Below are positions 1-5,546 of a DNA stretch of 9,779 nucleotides, piece by piece. Within the stretch, counting starts at the first letter, position 1. Each line of letters begins with the position of its first letter. This stretch comes from Bacillota bacterium (GTDB lineage: Bacteria > Bacillota > Clostridia > Peptostreptococcales > Anaerovoracaceae): NCBI GenBank assembly GCA_016283945.1, contig JAEENW010000040.1, forward strand, positions 1 through 9,779. Reading direction: 5' to 3'. A model generated the notes under the pieces. That model worked only from the letters and a program-made list of their open reading frames with translations, was not told the DNA's origin and ran no database searches. A program made the translations under genes and the position numbers.

Positions 1-40
1 AGCCTCCGGCCTGCTGCTCTTAAAGAGCCTGCCGGGGGCT
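1..40 (-). terminator. Large hairpin after nagB, probable terminator
   Basis: Positions 1-10 and 31-40 form complementary arms (9 of 10 pairs). Inside them lies a second perfect inverted repeat at 16-28 (GCTCTT-A-AAGAGC). The structure begins 14 nt after the nagB stop. The U-tract of an intrinsic terminator on the minus strand would lie beyond position 1, outside the window, so the terminator role is inferred from position and stem strength. It could instead be a 3'-stabilising or intergenic repeat hairpin. Confidence 0.5.
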
Positions 41-53
41 GAAACAAGCCCTT

Positions 54-779
54 TTAGGCCTGCTTCTCGAGCAGAGCGGCGGCTTCGTGATCGAGGAAAA
101 CGGTCACGAAGGGATGGAGCTGGAGTATGGAAGCGGGGACCTCGGTGGTGACCGGACCCTCGATGAACTTCTTGACGATCTCGGCCTTGCTGCTGCCGGT
201 GGCGATCAGGATGATGCTCCTGGCGTTCATGACGGTCTTGATGCCCATGGTCACGGCGTGGGTCGGGACCTCGTCGATGGAGTTGAAGAACCTGGCGTTC
301 ACCTCGCGGGTGTTCTGCTCGAGCTCGACCACGTGGGTGAGGGAGTCCCAGGGAGTTCCGGGCTCGTTGAAGCCGATGTGTCCGTCTACGCCGATTCCGA
401 GGAGCTGCATGTCGATGCCGCCGGCCGCCTGGATCTCCGCGTCGTACTTCTCGGGCTCGCTGATGTCTATGCCGGAGGGCACGTGGGTGTTCTCCATCTT
501 GATGTCGATGTGGTTGAAGAGATTATCGTTCATGAAGTAGCGGTAACTCTGGTCGTGAGTCCCCTCGAGCCCTACGTACTCGTCGAGATTGAAACTCTTC
601 GCGTCCTTAAAGCTGATGACGCCCTCCTTGTTGAGCTTTATAAGCTCCTTGTAGAGGGGAATGGGGGTAGAGCCGGTGGCTCCGCCGAGCACGGCCTGCG
701 GATTCCTGCTGAGCAGATCGACGTAGAGCTGAGCTGCGCGCTTTGCGACGTTTTCGGTGGTGTCGATGATGATCTTCAT
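54..779 (-). CDS. nagB: Glucosamine-6-phosphate deaminase
   Basis: This cytosolic enzyme converts glucosamine-6-phosphate to fructose-6-phosphate and ammonia, the exit from amino-sugar catabolism into glycolysis. The 241-residue product matches the short NagB form of Firmicutes; the E. coli allosteric enzyme is longer, at 266. Visible family motifs are the phosphate-binding GGATGSTP (residues 32-39), FNLDEY (63-68, acidic catalytic Asp66) and DGHIGFNEPG (132-141), which holds the Asp132/His134/Glu139 set equivalent to E. coli Asp141/His143/Glu148. TGSSKAE (194-200) is a second sugar-phosphate loop. The start is supported by AGGAG six bases upstream of ATG. The gene is separated from the upstream peptidase by 136 nt that contain a possible promoter, so it may be a separate unit. 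Its direction is opposite to that of the GlmM pathway upstream. The family call is secure; nothing in the protein looks damaged. Confidence 0.97.
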   Translation of the reverse strand: MKIIIDTTENVAKRAAQLYVDLLSRNPQAVLGGATGSTPIPLYKELIKLNKEGVISFKDAKSFNLDEYVGLEGTHDQSYRYFMNDNLFNHIDIKMENTHVPSGIDISEPEKYDAEIQAAGGIDMQLLGIGVDGHIGFNEPGTPWDSLTHVVELEQNTREVNARFFNSIDEVPTHAVTMGIKTVMNARSIILIATGSSKAEIVKKFIEGPVTTEVPASILQLHPFVTVFLDHEAAALLEKQA

Positions 780-801
780 GGTGATCTCCTTCTATTTATA
801 T

Positions 802-830
802 ATTGTAAGCTTTTTAAACGAACGGTTCAG
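802..830 (-). promoter_or_regulatory. Possible nagB promoter
   Basis: Reading the minus strand, CTGAAC (830-825) is followed after 17 nt by TACAAT (807-802), a good -10 box with a weak -35 box (3 of 6 consensus positions). The region between 780 and 820 is distinctly AT-rich in a GC-rich neighbourhood. Transcription would start about 15-20 nt before the nagB ATG, giving a very short leader that still contains the AGGAG ribosome site. The weak -35 would fit dependence on an activator. This is inference from sequence only. Confidence 0.4.
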
Positions 831-833
831 GCG

Positions 834-887
834 CTGCGGAACGCGGTCTTGGCGCCGGCGAGCCGGGGTCACACTGCAGCAACGCGG
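834..887. repeat. Imperfect direct repeat upstream of nagB
   Basis: On the plus strand CTGCGGAACGCGG (834-846) recurs as CTGCAGCAACGCGG (874-887), sharing CTGC and AACGCGG. The copy starts are about 40 nt apart. The first copy lies just upstream of the proposed nagB -35 box, a position where a regulator could bind. In GC-rich DNA a 7-base exact match can arise by chance, so this is only a candidate operator pair. The rest of the 136-nt gap shows no clear U-tract terminator for the upstream peptidase gene. Confidence 0.25.
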
Positions 888-915
888 CTCTGTCCCGCGC
901 TAAGGCCGGCCCGGA

Positions 916-2025
916 TCAGTGGGTCAGCACGTCGAGTATGATCTCCGCGCACTTGCCGAACTCCTCAATGTTGAGGATCTCCGCGGAGGTGTGGTTCTTG
1001 TACATGCCCGTCCCTACGACTATGCACTGCATGCCGTACTGGTTGTATATGTTGGCGTCGGAACCGCCGCCGGCGCCCTCGATCTGGGGCTCAACTCCGA
1101 GCCTCCCGCAGGCGGCGACGTATTCAGCCACCACAGGGGCGCTGAGGTCCATTTCGTATGAGAGATACTTTACGGTCTTTTCGTACTCCAGAGAGGCGCC
1201 TGCGGCCTTGCAGGCGTCCTCAAAGCACTGATATATGTGCCTCTCCTGCTCGTCGAGCCTGGTCTTGGAGCGGCTCCTGACCTCGCCCTTGACGAAGCAT
1301 GACTCCGGGACGATGTTGGTCGGGAAGTTCGCCTCGATTACGCCGATGTTGGAGGTGGTGAGCTCATCCACCCTGAGGAGCTTCATGTTCGCGATCGCCT
1401 TGGCCGCGGTCTGAATGGCGCTGATGCCCTCCTCGGGGCGGTTGCCCGCGTGAGCGCTCCTTCCGGTGATCGTGGCGCTGAAGGAATACTGACCCGGCTG
1501 ACAGGTCACGATGCGGCCGGGGCGGCCGCCGGTGTCGAGCACGTAGCCCTGCCTGGCGTGAAGCTTGCTTACGTCGATGGACTTGGCTCCGTAGAGTCCC
1601 TGCTCCTCCCCGACGGAGAAGATGACTTCGATATCCCTGTGGGGAGTCCCGCTCTCCTTGATGGAGCAGATCGCCTCGAATATCTGGGCTATGCCCGCCT
1701 TGTCGTCCGCGGCGAGCACGGTGGTGCCGTCGCTGCTGACGATGCCGTCTTTTACGACCGGCTTGATCCCGTTGCCCGGGACGACGGTGTCCATGTGGGC
1801 GCTGAGCAGTATGGGCTCGCCGGGGAGGCTGCCCTTGATCCAGCCTATGACGTTGCAGCCGTTGGTCTTGTAGAAGTCGCCCGCGGCCTCGGTGCGCACC
1901 TCGGCGCCGGGGATCGCCTTGAGCAGCCCGATGAGCTTCTCGCTCATGGCGAGCTCGTTTCCGCTCTCGCTGTCGATCTGTATGAGCTCCAGGAACTGGT
2001 CAAGCATGCGCTGCCTGTTGATCAT
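916..2025 (-). CDS. M20 family metallopeptidase, peptidase T-like
   Basis: This 369-residue protein is a predicted cytosolic zinc exopeptidase of the M20 family, closest by eye to the peptidase T-like group, which cleaves short peptides. The two-metal site is complete: HMD at 77-79 (His77 ligand, Asp79), AADDKAG at 105-111 (bridging Asp107), EE at 140-141 (catalytic base and ligand), DTGG at 164-167 (Asp164) and a late NHTSAE with His345. GRSAHAGNRPEEG (188-200) is the typical start of the lid/dimerisation domain. The start overlaps the stop of the upstream acetyltransferase gene by 4 nt (ATGA) and has a strong GGAGG about 8 nt upstream, so the two are probably translationally coupled. The family assignment is firm; the exact substrate (tripeptides, other di/tripeptides or an amidated compound) cannot be read from sequence. 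Its place in an amino-sugar operon allows, but does not show, a role in peptide recycling. Confidence 0.9.
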   Translation of the reverse strand: MINRQRMLDQFLELIQIDSESGNELAMSEKLIGLLKAIPGAEVRTEAAGDFYKTNGCNVIGWIKGSLPGEPILLSAHMDTVVPGNGIKPVVKDGIVSSDGTTVLAADDKAGIAQIFEAICSIKESGTPHRDIEVIFSVGEEQGLYGAKSIDVSKLHARQGYVLDTGGRPGRIVTCQPGQYSFSATITGRSAHAGNRPEEGISAIQTAAKAIANMKLLRVDELTTSNIGVIEANFPTNIVPESCFVKGEVRSRSKTRLDEQERHIYQCFEDACKAAGASLEYEKTVKYLSYEMDLSAPVVAEYVAACGRLGVEPQIEGAGGGSDANIYNQYGMQCIVVGTGMYKNHTSAEILNIEEFGKCAEIILDVLTH

Positions 2026-2708
2026 TCTTCAGCCTCCTTCTCCACCACGTGGTCGCGGTCCTTGTATATGCTGTTCGCCGGGATCGCTCCGCGCACGGAG
2101 GAGCCGGGATAGACGTTGCTGTGCGGGCCTATGACGGTGCCGGGGTTGAGCACGCTGTTGCAGCCGACCTCGACCCAGTCTCCGAGCATGGCGCCGACCT
2201 TCTTGCGGCCGGTGGGGATCTGCTCGCAGCGGGCCTTGATGACCACGTTCTTTCTGTCCGACTTGACGTTGCTTGTGACCGCTCCCGCACCCATGTGGGC
2301 GTGGAAGCCGAGCACGGAGTCGCCCACGTAGTTGTAGTGCGGGGTCTCGGTCTTGTCGAAGAGTATGACGTTCTTCAGCTCGCAGGAGTTGCCCACGACG
2401 CTGCCCTTGCCGACTATGGCGCTCTCTCTGATGAAGGCGCAGTGGCGCACCTCGGCGCCGTGGTCGATGATGCAGGGACCGCCTATGTAGGCGCTGGGGA
2501 AGACCTTCGCGTCCTTGGCGATCCATACGTCCTCGGAGGGATGGTCGAACTCGTCCTCGGGGAGGGTCCTGCCCAGCTCGAGTATGAACTGCTTGATCTC
2601 GGAGAGGACCTCCCAGGGGTAGGTCTTTCCCTCGAAAATGGCCGCCGCCCTGGTGTTGCTCAGGTCGTACAGCTCCGCGATCGTCGGAATCTTCTCTGCT
2701 AATATCAT
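2022..2708 (-). CDS. Left-handed beta-helix acetyltransferase, GlmU C-domain-like
   Basis: The 228-residue protein has an N-terminal segment of about 70 residues, then hexapeptide-repeat turns (about 60-212) typical of left-handed beta-helix acyltransferases. Aligned by memory with E. coli GlmU, it keeps Arg94 (Arg333), Lys112 (Lys351), His124 (catalytic His363), Tyr127 (Tyr366), Asn147 (Asn386) and Lys153 (Lys392), with identical spacing throughout; the signature is PHYNYVGD followed by MGAGAVTSN. The position of GlmU Asn377 is His138. This supports acetyl-CoA-dependent acetylation of glucosamine-1-phosphate or a close analogue. The GlmU nucleotidyltransferase half, with its GXGTRM loop, is absent. 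Relatives are often annotated loosely as UDP-GlcNAc pyrophosphorylase, which this protein alone cannot be. I chose the ATG at 2708 because it overlaps the glmM stop by 1 nt (TGATG), follows GAGGG, and any longer version would run through glmM in another frame. The stop overlaps the peptidase start by 4 nt. Confidence 0.85.
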   Translation of the reverse strand: MILAEKIPTIAELYDLSNTRAAAIFEGKTYPWEVLSEIKQFILELGRTLPEDEFDHPSEDVWIAKDAKVFPSAYIGGPCIIDHGAEVRHCAFIRESAIVGKGSVVGNSCELKNVILFDKTETPHYNYVGDSVLGFHAHMGAGAVTSNVKSDRKNVVIKARCEQIPTGRKKVGAMLGDWVEVGCNSVLNPGTVIGPHSNVYPGSSVRGAIPANSIYKDRDHVVEKEAEE

Positions 2709-4108
2709 CACTTCACCCTCACGAGAAGGCCCTCGGCCCTCATCGCCTCTATCATGGAATCTACCGCTTCCTCGGCGGCTCTGGCGGTCTGAGCCTCGGA
2801 CATGACCCTGAGCACGGGCTCGGTGCCGCTCTTTCTGAGGAGCACGCGGCCGCTGTCTCCGAGCTTGTCCGCGGCCGCCTTCACGGCTGCCTGGACCGCC
2901 TCGTTGCCCATGGTCTCGTCCTTGTCCTTGACCACGACGTTCTTGAGCACCTGCGGGTACATGGTCACGCCGTCGGCGAGCCTGGAGAGAGTGGTCTTCT
3001 CGTCCAGCATGCACTGCATGACCTTGATCGCGGTGATGAGGCCGTCGCCGGTGGTGGCCAGGTTCCTGAATATGATGTGGCCGGACTGCTCGCCTCCGAT
3101 GAGGTGATCGTTCTCGACCATGTTCTCGTATACGTACTTGTCGCCGACGGCGGTCTTCTCGTAGCCTATGCCGAGCTCGTCGAGCGCCTTGTAGAGGCCG
3201 AAGTTGGACATGACGGTGGTGACGACCTTGGAATCCCCCAGGGTACCCTTCTCCTGCATGTACTTGGCGCAGATGTACATTATCTCGTCGCCGTTGACGA
3301 CCTTGCCGTTCTCGTCGACCGCGAGACATCTGTCGGCGTCTCCGTCGAAGGCGAAGCCCACGTCGAGCTTCTGCTCCTTGACGAGCTTCTGCAGGCCCTC
3401 GATGTGGGTGGAGCCGCAGTCGAGGTTGACGTTGAGGCCGTTCGGGCGGTCGTTGATGACGTAGGTGTCGGCGCCCAGGGCGTCGAACACGCTCTTGGCG
3501 ATCTGCCAGGTGCTGCCGTTGGCGCAGTCGAGGCCGACCTTCTTGTCCCTGTAGGACTCGGTCGCGAGAGAGATCAGGTAGCCGATGTAGCGGTTCCTGC
3601 CCGCGGAGTGGTCGATGACGCTGCCTATGCCCTCGCCGGTCGCGAAGGGAACGGTCCAGGGGAGCTTGGAGCCGCGCGGCGCGTAGAGCCCGTCGAGGTA
3701 CTTCTCGACGTCGTCTATGACCTCGTCCTCCATCTTCTCGCCGTTGCCGTTGATCAGCTTGATGCCGTTGTCGTGGTACGGGTTGTGGCTCGCGGAGATC
3801 ATGATGCCGCAGGCGAACTTCTCGGTCCTGGCGGCGTAGGCGACGCTGGGCGTGGTGGTTACGTGCAGGAGGTAGACGTCGGCTCCGCCCGCTGTGAGGC
3901 CGGCGGAGAGGGCGTCCTCGTACATGTAGCTCGAGCGCCTGGTATCCTTGCCCATGACTATGCGCGGCTTATACCCGTCGGGGTGGCCGTTCCTGGGATC
4001 GCGGCCGTAATACCAGCCCAGGAAGAGGCCTATCTTGAATGCGTGCTCCGCGGTGAGATCGATGTTCGCTTCCCCGCGGAAGCCGTCGGTGCCGAAGTAT
4101 TTGCTCAT
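2708..4108 (-). CDS. glmM: Phosphoglucosamine mutase
   Basis: GlmM interconverts glucosamine-6-phosphate and glucosamine-1-phosphate, feeding UDP-GlcNAc, peptidoglycan and other envelope polymers. The 466-residue protein opens with KYFGTDGFRG (3-12). It has the phosphoserine loop ISASHNPYHDNG (104-115, Ser107 phosphorylated in the family), the magnesium loop DGDADR (255-260), the sugar-binding GGEQSGH (338-344) and the C-terminal phosphate-binding RKSGTEP (425-431), so all four domains of the alpha-D-phosphohexomutase fold are intact. EQSGH rather than the EMSGH of some PGM/PMM enzymes favours the GlmM subgroup. AGGGAG lies 6 nt before the ATG. The gene follows cdaA-cdaR, the classic arrangement, but here after a 151-nt gap with its own promoter nested in a terminator. 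GlmM is known to bind CdaA in several Firmicutes and restrain c-di-AMP synthesis. Confidence 0.98.
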   Translation of the reverse strand: MSKYFGTDGFRGEANIDLTAEHAFKIGLFLGWYYGRDPRNGHPDGYKPRIVMGKDTRRSSYMYEDALSAGLTAGGADVYLLHVTTTPSVAYAARTEKFACGIMISASHNPYHDNGIKLINGNGEKMEDEVIDDVEKYLDGLYAPRGSKLPWTVPFATGEGIGSVIDHSAGRNRYIGYLISLATESYRDKKVGLDCANGSTWQIAKSVFDALGADTYVINDRPNGLNVNLDCGSTHIEGLQKLVKEQKLDVGFAFDGDADRCLAVDENGKVVNGDEIMYICAKYMQEKGTLGDSKVVTTVMSNFGLYKALDELGIGYEKTAVGDKYVYENMVENDHLIGGEQSGHIIFRNLATTGDGLITAIKVMQCMLDEKTTLSRLADGVTMYPQVLKNVVVKDKDETMGNEAVQAAVKAAADKLGDSGRVLLRKSGTEPVLRVMSEAQTARAAEEAVDSMIEAMRAEGLLVRVK

Positions 4109-4131
4109 AACTGTCTCCCTTTCACAACAAT

Positions 4132-4173
4132 AAAAAAGAGCGGACCATACTCAGTTATTGTAACAATCCGCTC
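4132..4173 (-). terminator. Intrinsic terminator between cdaR and glmM
   Basis: On the minus strand, perfectly complementary 7-nt arms GAGCGGA (4173-4167) and TCCGCTC (4144-4138) enclose a 22-nt loop and are followed at once by six T residues (4137-4132). This is the form of a Rho-independent terminator for transcripts coming from cdaA-cdaR. It ends only 23 nt before the glmM ATG, too close to leave room for a separate glmM promoter downstream. The loop is long, so folding strength is moderate. On the plus strand no T-run follows the hairpin, so it is directional. Confidence 0.65.
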
Positions 4174-4185
4174 ATGATATGTAAA
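4157..4185 (-). promoter_or_regulatory. glmM promoter nested in terminator loop
   Basis: Reading the minus strand, TTTACA (4185-4180) and TACAAT (4162-4157) are separated by exactly 17 nt. Each box matches 5 of 6 bases of the sigma-A consensus, and TG precedes the -10 box by one base (an extended -10). Transcription would start near 4150, giving a leader of about 42 nt with AGGGAG (4120-4115) as the ribosome site. The -10 box lies in the terminator loop and the terminator's first arm is in the promoter spacer, so transcripts from this promoter lack the first arm and cannot form the hairpin. Confidence 0.7.
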
Positions 4186-4200
4186 TAGAATTGTTATTAA

Positions 4201-4217
4201 ATGTCATTTATTGACAT
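4201..4217. promoter_or_regulatory. Inverted repeat upstream of glmM promoter
   Basis: ATGTCA-TTTAT-TGACAT is a perfect 6-bp dyad with a 5-nt spacer, ending 15 nt upstream of the -35 box in an AT-rich stretch. Its place and symmetry suit a dimeric regulator, or the region could act as an AT-rich UP element. Palindromes of this size also occur by chance in AT-rich DNA, so the regulatory role is an inference. Confidence 0.35.
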
Positions 4218-4233
4218 AAAATGTAAGGCAGGT

Positions 4234-4256
4234 GAAGCCCGGAATTCGCGGGCTCC
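4234..4256 (-). other. Short hairpin immediately after cdaR stop
   Basis: GGAGCCCG (4256-4249, minus strand) pairs with CGGGCTTC (4241-4234) over eight positions with one G-U pair, around a 7-nt loop. It starts 3 nt after the cdaR stop codon. No U-tract follows, so it is a poor terminator by itself. It could protect the 3' end of a cdaAR message that ends at the stronger terminator downstream. Confidence 0.4.
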
Positions 4257-4259
4257 GAG

Positions 4260-5546
4260 CTAGTCGCTCTCGCCTTCGCCGCCCTCTCCGGAGCCTTCCT
4301 GCACTTCGCCGCCTTCATCCTCTCCGGCATTCTCTTCGGGCTCTTCCTTGACCTCGCCCACGAGCACTCTGACGGTACCCGGCTGGACGCTGAGGGTGAC
4401 GCCCTCCTGAGAGTAGCTGAGCCTGATAGGCACGTCGAAGTAGCCGTTCATCATGCCCGTGAGCTCTATCGACGGCCTGAGGTCGGTCGCCTGTATCCTG
4501 CGCACCGTGTCGAGCTCGCCGGAGGCGGTGACCGTTACGGTGACGTCGTCGATCATGTAGGGCTCGCCCTCGGGCGCGCCGTTGACCAGCAGGTCGTCGC
4601 GGCTGTAGCTGAAGCTGATGTCGCCCATCTGGGAGACCTTGAAGTTGGCTCTGAGGTTCTCGCTGCCCTCGGCGAGGTAGATGCCCTTGGGAAGCGTGCA
4701 CTCTATGATGTAGCTCGCGTCAGCCGTTATGCCTTCGATGTTTATGACGGCGGAGGTGATGCTCTCGATCGCCTTAACGGCGTCGGGCTGCCCCTTGATA
4801 TTGACCTGGGTCGGGATGCTGGCCTCCTTGAGCACGGCTCCGAGCCCGGGAGCTCCGACGTAGCCGGCCCTGAGGGGAACGGTCCTGACCTCGTGCATGG
4901 CTACCCCGACCTCTACGGACGGGCTCTCCAGGCGCACTGCCTGGACGATGTTGCCCTCGGCATCGAGCGGGATCGCGATGAGGTTCTCGGTCTTCTCGTC
5001 ACCGAGCTCCATGCCATCGATGTCGAGATCCACCCTGACCTGAGAGACGAGCTTGACGAGCGAGTCAGCGCCTATGACCTTCATGGCCTCATGAGACCTG
5101 GAGAGCACGGTGACCTCGCTGCCCGCGGGCGCGTCCTTGTGAGCGATGTACAAGGGCTTCTCCACCTCGACGAGCTCGTCGATGTAGACCTGGATCTTCT
5201 GGGAGCGTATGTCGTCGATGGTGACGCTGTCGGGCGCCTTGACGTTCACGTTTATGTAGTTCTGCCCGGCTGAGAGCCCCGCGAGGCTGGCCGTGGCGCG
5301 TATGTCCTTCTCGGAGATGCCGGCGAGCTCCGCGCGCGAGGCGCTGAGCGTCACGTCGACGGTGTAGCTGCCGTCCCCCGCGATAGTCAGATGGCCCGCC
5401 TCGAGGTTCTCGAGTCCCTCGAGCTGCACCGGGATGTCCTTGACCGTCATGGTGCTGGGCGGATTCACGACGTTAATGACATAGATCCAGAGAAGCACGG
5501 ACGCGAGGACCGAGATGATAATGTTAAGCGTTTTGCTCCGGCTCAT
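4260..5546 (-). CDS. cdaR: YbbR-domain regulator of diadenylate cyclase
   Basis: CdaR is the membrane-anchored extracytoplasmic partner of CdaA and modulates c-di-AMP synthesis. The 428-residue product has a short basic N-terminus, one membrane segment (about 8-27, acting as an uncleaved anchor) followed by VVNPP, and about four YbbR-type beta domains (roughly 33-125, 126-217, 219-307 and 311-398). The third begins with the typical RTVPLRAGYVG. The last 30 or so residues are a tail rich in Glu and Gly (about 399-428) with almost no other residue types, probably disordered. The start lies 23 nt inside the cdaA 3' end and has a strong GGAGGAGG five bases upstream, so translation is coupled to cdaA. 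Family and context are both clear. What the acidic tail does is unknown; it could bind cations or wall material. Confidence 0.93.
   Translation of the reverse strand: MSRSKTLNIIISVLASVLLWIYVINVVNPPSTMTVKDIPVQLEGLENLEAGHLTIAGDGSYTVDVTLSASRAELAGISEKDIRATASLAGLSAGQNYINVNVKAPDSVTIDDIRSQKIQVYIDELVEVEKPLYIAHKDAPAGSEVTVLSRSHEAMKVIGADSLVKLVSQVRVDLDIDGMELGDEKTENLIAIPLDAEGNIVQAVRLESPSVEVGVAMHEVRTVPLRAGYVGAPGLGAVLKEASIPTQVNIKGQPDAVKAIESITSAVINIEGITADASYIIECTLPKGIYLAEGSENLRANFKVSQMGDISFSYSRDDLLVNGAPEGEPYMIDDVTVTVTASGELDTVRRIQATDLRPSIELTGMMNGYFDVPIRLSYSQEGVTLSVQPGTVRVLVGEVKEEPEENAGEDEGGEVQEGSGEGGEGESD

Noticed and set aside
855..866. CCGG-CGAG-CCGG as a terminator for the peptidase gene
   Set aside because: The stem is only 4 bp and has no T-run. 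Short GC palindromes like this are frequent by chance at this base composition.
2709..3329. Upstream part of the long open frame 2022-3329 as an N-terminal extension of the acetyltransferase
   Set aside because: It runs out of frame through glmM, whose motifs are unmistakable, and its translation is Arg/His/Gln-rich nonsense. The ATG at 2708, coupled to the glmM stop, is the real start.
4138..4173. The terminator hairpin acting in both directions
   Set aside because: On the plus strand the second arm is followed by ATGATATG with no T-run, and there is no plus-strand gene to terminate.
3077..4177. 366-residue plus-strand frame opposite glmM, and similar long plus-strand frames opposite every gene
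   Set aside because: They are antisense shadows rich in Val, Asp, Leu and Gly with no family motifs. All well-supported genes are on the minus strand.
4211..4216. Perfect TTGACA on the plus strand as a divergent promoter
   Set aside because: No acceptable -10 box follows at 16-18 nt and no plus-strand gene lies downstream. The bases are part of the ATGTCA/TGACAT dyad.
4109..4259. A known riboswitch, such as glmS ribozyme or a c-di-AMP (ydaO) riboswitch, in front of glmM
   Set aside because: The gap is 151 nt and I recognise none of the conserved core of those RNAs. The proposed glmM leader is only about 42 nt, too short for either.
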